In this document: positions 1 to 7,143 of the stretch, piece by piece | Layout: each line of letters begins with the position of its first letter | How positions within the stretch are numbered: position 1 is the first letter of the stretch | NCBI GenBank assembly: GCA_002862585.1 | Contig: PKDP01000042.1 | Span: 1 to 8,762, forward strand | Reading direction: 5' to 3' | From: Flavobacteriales bacterium | GTDB taxonomy: Bacteria; Bacteroidota; Bacteroidia; Flavobacteriales; UBA7312 | Length of the DNA stretch: 8,762 nt | Position numbers and translations under genes: made by a program | Notes under the pieces: model-generated | The model's input: the letters and a program-made list of their open reading frames with translations, nothing else | What the model was told of the DNA's origin: nothing | The model's database searches: none

Positions 1-2545
1 TAGAGAATTAGTACTTAACTTATCCAATGGACCAACATCTAACAACTTCTTAGAAAGTTATATAGAACTCGATCCCTTAATTATATCTCCTTCTGGAGAA
101 ACATGGGATCCATATTACAGATTTCAAGGTTATCAATTGTACCAGCTAAGTTCTGCTTCTGTTAGTGTAACAGATTTAGATAATCCTGATTTAGCTCGAT
201 TAGTTTTTCAATCGGATGTAAAAGATTCTGTAGAAAACCTTGTCAATTATAACTTTGATGTATCTATTGGTGCTAATGTGCCAACCTTAGAAGTGTCGGG
301 TTCTGATTTAGGTATAATAAACTCTATTCAAATTACTGAAGACCAGTTTGCTACTGGAAATAAAGATTTAGTAAACAATCAAACCTATTACTTTATGGGA
401 GTTGCATACGGTTACAACAATTATAAAGATTACGATCCGACGATTCCAGTACTTCTGGATGGTCAGCAAAGACCTTACAAAGCTGGTCGTAAGAATATTA
501 AGGTATATTCAGCTATTCCGCATAAACCCTTTACTTCAATTATGAATGCTGAAGTTGGAGACGGTATTGAAGTAACTAAAGTTTTTGGAGCAGGTAATGG
601 TGGTTTTGAATTACAGTTAACTGAAGAAACTGAAATTGAGATAATGAACTCTTCAAGTCATATTTCTGAAGAGCCAACTTTTCAAGCGAATCTCGGACCA
701 GTTGATTTAAAAGTTATTGATCCTCGTTATTTAACCCAATCAGACTTTGTGTTAAAAATGTATGGTGAGGTATATAATGCTTCAGTTTCTGACCCTAGAC
801 ACATAGTGTTAGATGAAGCTATTTCAAAATGGGAGTTGGTAAACCTTACTACTTCTGAAAGTTTTGTAGCTGATGCTAATATCAGCTTTGGTAACCAACA
901 ATTATTCTCAAACTTTGGATTTTCTGTGGAAATAGAACAAAAAAACCCTGCTGATTGGGATTACCAGAGCAATATAGCCAGTTATGAAGAGAACAATGGA
1001 TTTATTTCCTCATCTATTGAATTTGCCAATGAATACAACCCTTGGTTAACGGGTGTTCGTGATGTTGACGAGGAGGACGGAGAAACCTCACTTACAAACA
1101 CCTACCTATGGGGTAGAAACTGGATTCATGCTGGTTCTTATTCATCTGCTACTACCTACGTATTTAACGATATTGAAGGTGACCCTGATGGTATTTATGA
1201 AGATGTTGTTAATGGCACATGGGCACCATACCGATTGGTGTCTTACTATAAAGACGGGCCAGGATATAATAATGCAAATGATTTTAGCGGCACCTCTCAC
1301 CCTCAATCTCAAACGGGTAATAGATTACGATCATTACAAAGTGTGAAGGTGGTTTACACAAGTGATAAATCTAAATGGTCTAGATGTGTAGTCTTAGAAT
1401 CACAAGATGATCCTTTATATGCTGAAGGTGCTGCTGCTAAGTTAGACCTTAGAGCCGCCGAGTCTGTAGACAAAGAAGGTGCTACTGACGGAACAGGAAC
1501 AGGAATGGGATGGTTCCCAGGATATGCCATTAATAAAGAAACTGGTGAGCGTTTGAACATTATGTTTGCTGAGGATTCTTGGTTATCATCTGATAACGGT
1601 AACGATATGAAGTGGAACCCTAGTTCAAGATTACAAACTCAAGTACCAACTTGGGCTAACGGAAGTTACTTCTTAGGAGGTAAACACTTCGTTTATGTTC
1701 ATTCTTCTAAATACGATGCATGTGAGGCCGCACAAACAGCACTTACGACAAATGTAAACTCCAAGCGTCAGTTCTTCCAAGAAATGATGTGGGTATCTGT
1801 TCCTTTATTAAACGAAGGTTACGAATTATTGTCATCTGATGTATTTGTTAATATTGATGTTTCTAGAGAATATAGAGAAATGAACGATGTGGATGAAACT
1901 GAAAACACGGATAATATTACAATTACTACATCCGCTACTCAGTTAAAAGATTACTTGAGTAATTATGACCAATTGTATGCTTACGAAATTACATCGATTT
2001 CGGCCTCTGACTCTGTTAAGGTAAATGATGAATGGAGACAAGCCGGTTCACTTGGGGATATCTATTACGTGGATAAAGTAAGTGGTGGTACTCAATCTAC
2101 TCCTGTAACAATGTCAGTGAGCTACAAAAAAGTAAACTATCCTAATTACCGTTTTTCAACTACTGGTATTGCTCCTTCAATTTTGACTGAGGAAAGTCAA
2201 GTAGATTCTGTAATGGATTTAATTAATGTAGTGCCAAATCCATATTATGCATACTCTACTTATGAGGGTGTAGAAAATGGAGGTCAGTTAGACTCAAGAG
2301 TAAGATTAACTAATCTACCAGAAGAATGTGTGATATCTATCTATAGTTTAGACGGTTCATTAGTTAAAAAACTTAATAAAGATAGTGAAGGCTCAGCAAC
2401 AATTGATTGGGATTTGAAAAATCAAAAAGGTATTCCTATTTCAAGTGGGGCATACATTATCAATGTAAGTGTTCCTAGCTTAGGAAAAGAAAAGAATTTA
2501 AAATGGTTTGGTGTGTTACGTCCAATTGACCTAGACACCTTTTAA
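1..2545 (+). CDS. Large surface/secreted protein with T9SS-like C-terminal domain (5' partial)
   Basis: The reading frame is open from base 2, so the gene starts outside the window; the first internal TTG (137) is not a real start. 847 residues are visible. Window residues 1-175 look like a fibronectin type III-type module: an early F-x-GY-x-LY strand and a late N-x-TYYF...AYGYN strand, then GRKNIKVY and IPHK. A second dense block at about 502-545 (WFPGYAINKETGERLNI, then NGNDMKWNP) has no function I can name. The last ~105 residues resemble the FlgD/T9SS sorting-domain beta-sandwich: VVPNPY near 743-748, LTNLP, IYSLDG, then SSGAYIINV. The tail does not end at the usual short Lys-rich strand but runs on to RPIDLDTF. 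I infer export through the outer membrane and display or release at the surface; the substrate or binding role is unknown. The next gene, 12 bases on, is a PorV/PorQ-type barrel, which supports a T9SS link. Confidence 0.75.
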   Translation, partial: RELVLNLSNGPTSNNFLESYIELDPLIISPSGETWDPYYRFQGYQLYQLSSASVSVTDLDNPDLARLVFQSDVKDSVENLVNYNFDVSIGANVPTLEVSGSDLGIINSIQITEDQFATGNKDLVNNQTYYFMGVAYGYNNYKDYDPTIPVLLDGQQRPYKAGRKNIKVYSAIPHKPFTSIMNAEVGDGIEVTKVFGAGNGGFELQLTEETEIEIMNSSSHISEEPTFQANLGPVDLKVIDPRYLTQSDFVLKMYGEVYNASVSDPRHIVLDEAISKWELVNLTTSESFVADANISFGNQQLFSNFGFSVEIEQKNPADWDYQSNIASYEENNGFISSSIEFANEYNPWLTGVRDVDEEDGETSLTNTYLWGRNWIHAGSYSSATTYVFNDIEGDPDGIYEDVVNGTWAPYRLVSYYKDGPGYNNANDFSGTSHPQSQTGNRLRSLQSVKVVYTSDKSKWSRCVVLESQDDPLYAEGAAAKLDLRAAESVDKEGATDGTGTGMGWFPGYAINKETGERLNIMFAEDSWLSSDNGNDMKWNPSSRLQTQVPTWANGSYFLGGKHFVYVHSSKYDACEAAQTALTTNVNSKRQFFQEMMWVSVPLLNEGYELLSSDVFVNIDVSREYREMNDVDETENTDNITITTSATQLKDYLSNYDQLYAYEITSISASDSVKVNDEWRQAGSLGDIYYVDKVSGGTQSTPVTMSVSYKKVNYPNYRFSTTGIAPSILTEESQVDSVMDLINVVPNPYYAYSTYEGVENGGQLDSRVRLTNLPEECVISIYSLDGSLVKKLNKDSEGSATIDWDLKNQKGIPISSGAYIINVSVPSLGKEKNLKWFGVLRPIDLDTF

Positions 2546-2557
2546 TATTTATACTGT

Positions 2558-3595
2558 ATGAAAATGATACAATCGCTTAAACATTTTGGGATTATACTAT
2601 TTGCATGTTTTTTAACAACAGATTTATCCGCTGGTAACCCAGACCGTGTGGGTTCTGCTGGTGCAAGTCAGTTGTTAATTAATCCTTGGGCTAGGTCTTC
2701 TGGTTGGGGAGGTGCAAATATCGCTTCAGTAAGAGGATTAGAATCACTTTACGGCAACGTAGCGGGTTTAGCATTTACTGAAAAGACGGAGTTAATATTT
2801 TCCAGAACATCATGGTTAGCTGATATTCCAATTAACTCATTTGGTTTTTCTCAACGATTGAATGAAACTTCTGTATTAGCCTTAGGTATTACATCAATCT
2901 CTATTGCGGATATTGTTAGAACTACAGAATTATTACCAGATGGTGGATTAGGTACATATTCTATCTCTGCAACTAATATTAATCTTGCTTATTCTAAAGC
3001 ATTCTCAAATAGTATCTTCGGAGGGTTTGTATTTAAATCTATTGTAGAAGGAACATCCGATGTTAGTGCAGGTGGGATTGCATTAGATGCTGGTATCCAA
3101 TATATAACTGGTAATAGCGACCATATCAAATTTGGTATTGCTCTGAAAAATATAGGACCGACTATGGTATTTGATGGCGATGGTATATCTTTTAGAGGTA
3201 ACGCTCCTGACAATGAGTACACAATGACTCTTGAGCACCGAACTGATGCTTTTGAATTGCCTTCATTATTAAACATTGGTTTAGCGTATGACTTACAGTT
3301 ATTACCCGATAACCATAGATTAACAACAGCTGGTACATTTACCTCTAACTCATTTAAAAATGACCAATACAGAGTTGGATTGGAGTATTCTTACAAAGAC
3401 CTAGTAATGATAAGAGGTGGTTACGTTTATGAAAATGAAATTGCTGATGGTAGTGTTGACTTAACAGGTCCAACAGCAGGTTTTACAGTTGAATTACCAT
3501 TGTCTGGTGAAACAACATTTGGTATTGATTACTCAATGAGACCATCAGAACACTTTGGTTTATTAAACACCATAGGCGTTCGCATAGACCTATAA
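2558..3595 (+). CDS. PorV/PorQ-family outer-membrane beta-barrel protein
   Basis: 345 residues. An N-terminal signal peptide is clear: basic start, hydrophobic core at about 10-21, likely cut after LSA (residue 25). LFAC at 14-17 only loosely resembles a lipobox. The mature start has the PorV/PorQ pattern: NPWARSSGWGGAN, then LYGNVAGLAF, a strand entering a Trp-Leu (SWLADI), and alternating amphipathic strands to the end, finishing in IGVRIDL as outer-membrane barrels do. PorV is the T9SS shuttle that carries cargo C-terminal domains to the PorU sortase; PorQ is a related barrel. This copy has no porU beside it, so it is probably a family paralogue and not PorV itself. It lies 12 bases after the large surface protein, so the two are probably one transcript and may work as cargo and partner (inference). 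ATG 2558 is chosen; an in-frame ATG at 2564 is equally possible. A strong terminator follows. Confidence 0.85.
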   Translation: MKMIQSLKHFGIILFACFLTTDLSAGNPDRVGSAGASQLLINPWARSSGWGGANIASVRGLESLYGNVAGLAFTEKTELIFSRTSWLADIPINSFGFSQRLNETSVLALGITSISIADIVRTTELLPDGGLGTYSISATNINLAYSKAFSNSIFGGFVFKSIVEGTSDVSAGGIALDAGIQYITGNSDHIKFGIALKNIGPTMVFDGDGISFRGNAPDNEYTMTLEHRTDAFELPSLLNIGLAYDLQLLPDNHRLTTAGTFTSNSFKNDQYRVGLEYSYKDLVMIRGGYVYENEIADGSVDLTGPTAGFTVELPLSGETTFGIDYSMRPSEHFGLLNTIGVRIDL

Positions 3596-3620
3596 GTAAA
3601 ATAAAATTTATAATTTAGTA

Positions 3621-3660
3621 AGAAGAGAAGGCCATAATGGTCTTCTCTTTTGACTTTTTT
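3621..3660 (+). terminator. Rho-independent terminator after the PorV-family gene
   Basis: The arms AAGAGAAGGCC (3623-3633) and GGTCTTCTCTT (3639-3649) pair over 11 base pairs with one G-T wobble around the 5-base loop ATAAT. Two further weak pairs (G3622-T3650, A3621-T3651) can extend the stem. A T-rich tract with six Ts (3655-3660) follows. There is no T-run on the other side, so it should act on plus-strand transcripts only. It ends 13 bases before the greA ATG, so it either isolates greA or attenuates it. Confidence 0.88.
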
Positions 3661-3673
3661 AATGCATAAAATT

Positions 3674-4147
3674 ATGTCAGATATTGTATATTATACTGAA
3701 GAAGGATTAGAAAAACTTCGAAAAGAATTAGAACATTTAAAAACTACTGAAAGAAGTAGTATTGCTCGTCAAATCTCAGAAGCAAGAGACAAAGGTGACC
3801 TCTCTGAAAATGCAGAATATGATGCTGCAAAAGAAGCTCAAGGACTATTGGAAGCAAAAATTGCTAAAACGGAATCGGAATTTGCTAAAGCAAGAATTCT
3901 AGATGAATCCCAAATAGACACTTCAAAGGTGCTTATCATGTCAAAAGTGACTATTAAAAATGTAGTTAACTCTATGTCGATGACTTATGAAATCGTTCCA
4001 GAAAGTGAAGCCGATTTAAAGACTAAGAAGATTTCTATCAGTTCACCAATTGCTAAAGGCTTATTAGGTAAAGAAGTAGGCGATATTGCCGAAATTCAAG
4101 TGCCAAATGGTCTCATGAAGTTTGAAATAATTGATATTTCAAGATAG
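3674..4147 (+). CDS. greA: Transcription elongation factor GreA
   Basis: 157 residues, the usual GreA length. GreA enters the secondary channel of RNA polymerase and stimulates cleavage of backtracked RNA, rescuing stalled elongation. The N-terminal coiled coil (about 8-75) carries the family signature ARDKGDLSENAEYDAAKE at 37-54; Asp42 and Glu45 are the tip acidic pair that holds the catalytic metal (Asp41/Glu44 in E. coli). The C-terminal FKBP-like domain (about 82-157) includes SPIAKGLLGKEVGD and ends KFEIIDI. The start is set at ATG 3674 (MSDIVYYTEEGL) because family members begin there; the in-frame ATG at 3662 and TTG at 3650 lie in or beside the terminator tail and would add non-conserved residues. 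The stop shares a base with the GTG start of the HIT gene, so the two are likely translated together. Confidence 0.96.
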   Translation: MSDIVYYTEEGLEKLRKELEHLKTTERSSIARQISEARDKGDLSENAEYDAAKEAQGLLEAKIAKTESEFAKARILDESQIDTSKVLIMSKVTIKNVVNSMSMTYEIVPESEADLKTKKISISSPIAKGLLGKEVGDIAEIQVPNGLMKFEIIDISR

Positions 4148-4545
4148 TGCCTACTATATTTTCTAAAATTATTAATGGAGAAATCCCAGCTTACAAAGTT
4201 GCCGAGAACGATAATTTTTTAGCCTTTTTGGATATATTTCCATTATCTAAAGGGCACACATTAGTTATTCCAAAAAATGAAACTGACTATATTTTTGATA
4301 TGGAAAGCGAAGAATATGCTAATCTTTGGAAGTTTACTCACAAGATTGCAATAGCCCAAAAGAAAGTTATTGACTGCCAGCGCATAGGCGTTGCCGTAAT
4401 AGGATTAGAAGTTGCTCATGCTCATATTCACCTAGTTCCCATTAATGGTGTTGAGGATATTAATTTTTCAAGAGAAAAATTATCATTTACTAAAGAAGAA
4501 TTTGAGGAAGTAGCCCAATTAATTTCTACAAGTGTATTACTTTAA
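4147..4545 (+). CDS. HIT-family nucleotide-binding hydrolase
   Basis: 132 residues covering the full histidine triad fold. SKIINGEIPAYKV at 6-18 is the typical HIT N-terminus, Asp29 in FLDIFP lies in the base/ribose-binding region, GHTLVIPK (36-43) is conserved, and the catalytic triad is HAHIHLVP with His91, His93 and His95. HIT proteins of the Hint branch cleave nucleoside phosphoramidates and acyl-adenylates; the exact substrate here cannot be told. The start is GTG at 4147, overlapping the greA stop by one base (TAGTG); the conserved residues begin right after it and no better start exists. The 3' end overlaps the 3' end of ruvC on the other strand by 9 bases, and no separate terminator is seen between them. 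The protein is cytoplasmic. Confidence 0.93.
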   Translation: MPTIFSKIINGEIPAYKVAENDNFLAFLDIFPLSKGHTLVIPKNETDYIFDMESEEYANLWKFTHKIAIAQKKVIDCQRIGVAVIGLEVAHAHIHLVPINGVEDINFSREKLSFTKEEFEEVAQLISTSVLL

Positions 4546-5094
4546 ACGTCCTGGGTTGTTTTTAAGAAATGAAGACCAATTGGAATAAGACTTTCCCTGA
4601 CTAACTTTGTCATTTTGAAAGTAATGGCATACTGCCGCTGCTAAGCCATCTGACGCATCCAAGTGTTTTGGCATTTCTTTGATTTTAAGAAGACTTTTAA
4701 GCATAGCAGCAACTTGCTCTTTAGATGCTGTTCCTTTTCCAGTAATGGACATTTTTATCTTTTTAGGGGCGTATTCATAAATAGGGATGTTTCTGTACAG
4801 ACCTGACGCCATAGCTACACCTTGTGCTCGGCCTAATTTTAACATTGATTGGACATTCTTACCAAAGAATGGAGCTTCCAGTGCCATTTCATCAGCATTA
4901 TATTCGTCAATCAACGCTAAAGTGCGTTCAAATATTCGCTTTAATTTATCAGCATGACTTCCTAATTTTGATAAATGCAATACGCCCATAGACAGCATTT
5001 CCATTTGATTGCCTTTGATATGAATAAGTCCATATCCCATTATTGTTGTGCCTGGGTCAATACCTAAAATTATTCGGTCAGTTTTATTTTTCAA
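4537..5094 (-). CDS. ruvC: Holliday junction endodeoxyribonuclease RuvC
   Basis: 185 residues from the chosen start. RuvC dimers nick four-way DNA junctions symmetrically, working with the RuvAB branch-migration motor in recombination repair. All four acidic catalytic residues are visible: Asp13 in LGIDPGTT, Glu73 in ALEAPFF, and Asp146 and Asp149 in HLDASDGLAAAVCHY. GRAQGVAM (88-95) and TGKGTASKEQV (118-128) are typical of RuvC. No ATG precedes the catalytic Asp13 in frame; the first ATG is codon 19, after it. I chose TTG at 5094, giving MKNKTDRIILGIDPG, which matches the usual short N-terminus. TTG at 5127 would add 11 residues and overlap the divergent gene by 14 bases. The ruvA and ruvB genes are not in the window. 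Confidence 0.95.
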   Translation of the reverse strand: MKNKTDRIILGIDPGTTIMGYGLIHIKGNQMEMLSMGVLHLSKLGSHADKLKRIFERTLALIDEYNADEMALEAPFFGKNVQSMLKLGRAQGVAMASGLYRNIPIYEYAPKKIKMSITGKGTASKEQVAAMLKSLLKIKEMPKHLDASDGLAAAVCHYFQNDKVSQGKSYSNWSSFLKNNPGRLK

Positions 5095-5113
5095 TTTCGT
5101 AATATTGTTGAAT

Positions 5114-6085
5114 ATGCAAAGTAGCAAAAAAATCAGTGTATTAATTAAATTGTTGATTGTTGGTTTAGCCTTTTGGTTTTTATATCAAAAGGTGTTTGCT
5201 AACGAGAGTTTTTTGGAAATTAAGAAGCAGTTTATTTATATACTTAATAAAGACAGCTACACCGATTTAATTTTTGTCATACTATTAATGCCCTTGAATT
5301 GGTCAATAGATGCATTAAAATGGCAGTTTTTGATTGTTAAGCTAGAAAAAGTAAGCTTTTGGTTGTCTTTAAAAGCTGTTTTTTTGGGAATTACTGTTTC
5401 TATCTTTACACCTAATAGAATAGGGGAGTTTGGTGGTAGAGTATTTTGTTTACAATATGCCGACCGAATAAAGGCTGTATTGGTAACTGTTTTTGGCAAC
5501 CTTTCTCAGCTTGTAGCTACAGTTATTTTTGGGCTATTAGCTTTATGGTACTTCACATTACATTTCTCGATACCAGTATTTGCTGATTTCTTTGATAATT
5601 CTATACTAGTATTTGGGATTTGTTTACTACTTATTTCTTCCTTACTTTATGTTTTATTCAACATTTCAAAATTGTCTGTGGTATTATCAAAATGGAAATT
5701 CTTGAAAAAATATGAAGACTACTGGTCTGTATTTTCTAAATATTCCTTTTCAGAAATACTTATTGTTTTACTAGCCAGTATATCTCGCTATTTGGTATAT
5801 TCCTTTCAATTTTATTTACTTATTAGATTTGTGAACATAGATGTAACATTTATTGAATCCTTAACAATGAGTGCCTTAACCTTTTTGAGTATGTCTGTAA
5901 TACCAACAATCGCCTTAACTGAAATAGGTGTAAGGGGTTCTGTAGCCATCTATTTCTTTGGTTTTCTTTCTGAAAATGTGATAGGTATTATGACTGCTGC
6001 TTTTACTCTGTGGATAATAAATTTAGTTATTCCGGCTCTTATAGGAACCTTGTTCGTTTATCAGCTTAAATTCTTTCGCAAATGA
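5114..6085 (+). CDS. Flippase-like membrane protein (LPG-synthase TM domain family)
   Basis: 323 residues, almost all hydrophobic helices: about 9-28, 51-68, 84-99, 125-147, 160-182, then further helices from about 210 to the C-terminus. The family mark is LGITVSIFTPNRIGEFGGR at about 91-109, with NWSIDALKWQ before it (62-71); this is the lysylphosphatidylglycerol synthase TM / AglD-type domain (PF03706), here without the catalytic aminoacyl-transfer domain of MprF. The MprF membrane part flips lipids, and stand-alone members often sit by glycosyltransferases, so a role in moving a lipid or lipid-linked sugar across the inner membrane is plausible but unproven. The start is ATG 5114 (MQSSKKISVL); an upstream alternative start at 5048 would lie inside ruvC on the opposite strand. 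The stop overlaps the glycosyltransferase start in ATGA. Confidence 0.85.
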   Translation: MQSSKKISVLIKLLIVGLAFWFLYQKVFANESFLEIKKQFIYILNKDSYTDLIFVILLMPLNWSIDALKWQFLIVKLEKVSFWLSLKAVFLGITVSIFTPNRIGEFGGRVFCLQYADRIKAVLVTVFGNLSQLVATVIFGLLALWYFTLHFSIPVFADFFDNSILVFGICLLLISSLLYVLFNISKLSVVLSKWKFLKKYEDYWSVFSKYSFSEILIVLLASISRYLVYSFQFYLLIRFVNIDVTFIESLTMSALTFLSMSVIPTIALTEIGVRGSVAIYFFGFLSENVIGIMTAAFTLWIINLVIPALIGTLFVYQLKFFRK

Positions 6086-7143
6086 TTGCTATGTATAGTA
6101 TGCTCCTTCTATTGTATTTATTACAAATTAAATCCTATTCAAAAGGATGGTCAACTCTGCCTTCAGTTGCTCTAACCAAAGAACTTGAGCTAAGCGTTTT
6201 AGTCGCCTTTAGAAATGAAGAAAAGCATTTGCCTTTATTGCTCTCAGATTTAGAAAATCAAAACTACCCATTATCTAAAGTGCAGTTTATTTTTATTGAC
6301 GACTCATCTGATGATAATTCTTTTGAAATAATAAAGACTTCCTCTCTAAAAATAGACTTGATAAGCTCAGAAGGAAATGGTAAAAAAGCAGCCATTGAAC
6401 GTGGTGTTGCTAAAGCTAAATACGATATTATTTTAACTACAGATGCCGATTGTAGGCTTACTGAAGATTGGATTACTTTAATGGTATCGCCTTTCACTGA
6501 AAAAGATATTCAATTGGTTTCAGGTCCTGTTGCTTATCATGGCTTAGACAATGACTTTAAGAAAGTTCAAGCTCTTGAATTCATGAGTCTAATTGGCTCT
6601 GGTGCAGGAGCGATAGGTATTCAAAAGGCGTTTATGTGTAATGGAGCAAATATGGCGTTTCGCACTTCTATCTTTTCAAATACAGAAAAGGAAATTGCAT
6701 CTGGTGATGATGTCTTTTTATTACACCATGTGAAGAAAAATAAGGGTAAGATTTCCTTTGCTAAAAACCAACAGGCCATCGTGTCAACCGAGCCCAAGCC
6801 CACACTTTCTGGATTTTTAAATCAGAGAAAAAGATGGGCATCTAAAACTTCAGCTTATAAAGATGCTTCTGCCCAGTGGGTATCTCTTTTGATATTTTTA
6901 GTTAACCTATCATTTATAGCTTTATTTATCAATGAACAACTATTTGTATTAACAGTATTCTACCTTATTAAATCTATAGTTGACTTTATGTTTTTAAGAA
7001 AGTTATGTCGATTTTTTGAATACGATATACCTTTTCATGTGTTTTGTATTCTTGAAATAATATATCCTTTTTATATTGTTTGGGTAGCTATTTCATCACA
7101 AATTGGACATTATAGTTGGAAGGGGAGGAGATATAAAAAATGA
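6082..7143 (+). CDS. Membrane-anchored family 2 glycosyltransferase
   Basis: 353 residues. A short N-terminal hydrophobic helix (about 1-16) precedes a GT-A domain. Motifs in order: VAFRNEE (41-47) for the nucleotide-sugar, IDDSSDD (72-78), the metal-binding DXD as TTDADC (Asp121, Asp123), NGANMAF (187-193), the GDD acidic site (208-210) where the catalytic base is expected, and QRKRW (248-252), the Q-x-x-RW motif of processive or lipid-linked family 2 enzymes. Two or three membrane helices follow (about 264-302 and 318-342) and the tail is basic (WKGRRYKK). It should transfer a sugar from a nucleotide donor on the cytoplasmic face of the inner membrane; the acceptor is not determinable. ATG 6082 overlaps the flippase stop by four bases; in-frame ATGs at 6091 and 6100 are alternatives. 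Its own stop overlaps the permease start in ATGA. Confidence 0.92.
   Translation: MIAMYSMLLLLYLLQIKSYSKGWSTLPSVALTKELELSVLVAFRNEEKHLPLLLSDLENQNYPLSKVQFIFIDDSSDDNSFEIIKTSSLKIDLISSEGNGKKAAIERGVAKAKYDIILTTDADCRLTEDWITLMVSPFTEKDIQLVSGPVAYHGLDNDFKKVQALEFMSLIGSGAGAIGIQKAFMCNGANMAFRTSIFSNTEKEIASGDDVFLLHHVKKNKGKISFAKNQQAIVSTEPKPTLSGFLNQRKRWASKTSAYKDASAQWVSLLIFLVNLSFIALFINEQLFVLTVFYLIKSIVDFMFLRKLCRFFEYDIPFHVFCILEIIYPFYIVWVAISSQIGHYSWKGRRYKK
7121..7130 (+). promoter_or_regulatory. Shine-Dalgarno-like purine tract before the ABC permease
   Basis: AGGGGAGGAG contains a full GGAGG (7124-7128), 11 bases before ATG 7140. The other plus-strand starts in the window lack such a tract, as is usual in Bacteroidota. 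It also encodes the basic end of the glycosyltransferase, so it may be coincidental. Confidence 0.35.

Noticed and set aside
1053..1346. 97-residue open frame on the plus strand
   Set aside because: It sits wholly inside the large surface-protein gene in another frame, and its composition does not look like a real protein.
2599..2611. LFAC in the PorV-family signal peptide as a lipoprotein lipobox
   Set aside because: Phe at the -2 place is unusual, and a normal signal peptidase I site (LSA) follows at the expected distance in a barrel protein.
3650..3673. TTGACT as a -35 box for greA
   Set aside because: No -10 element at proper spacing, since 17 bases on lies at the greA ATG, and Bacteroidota use a different promoter consensus; the bases belong to the terminator tail.
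5085..5092. TATTTTTC as a Bacteroidota -7 promoter element for the flippase-like gene
   Set aside because: One mismatch to TAnnTTTG and no TTTG-like -33 element at the right distance; too weak to call.
5048..5113. Longer N-terminus for the flippase-like protein
   Set aside because: The extra 22 residues would be read antisense to the conserved RuvC N-terminus; ATG 5114 gives a normal start before the first helix.
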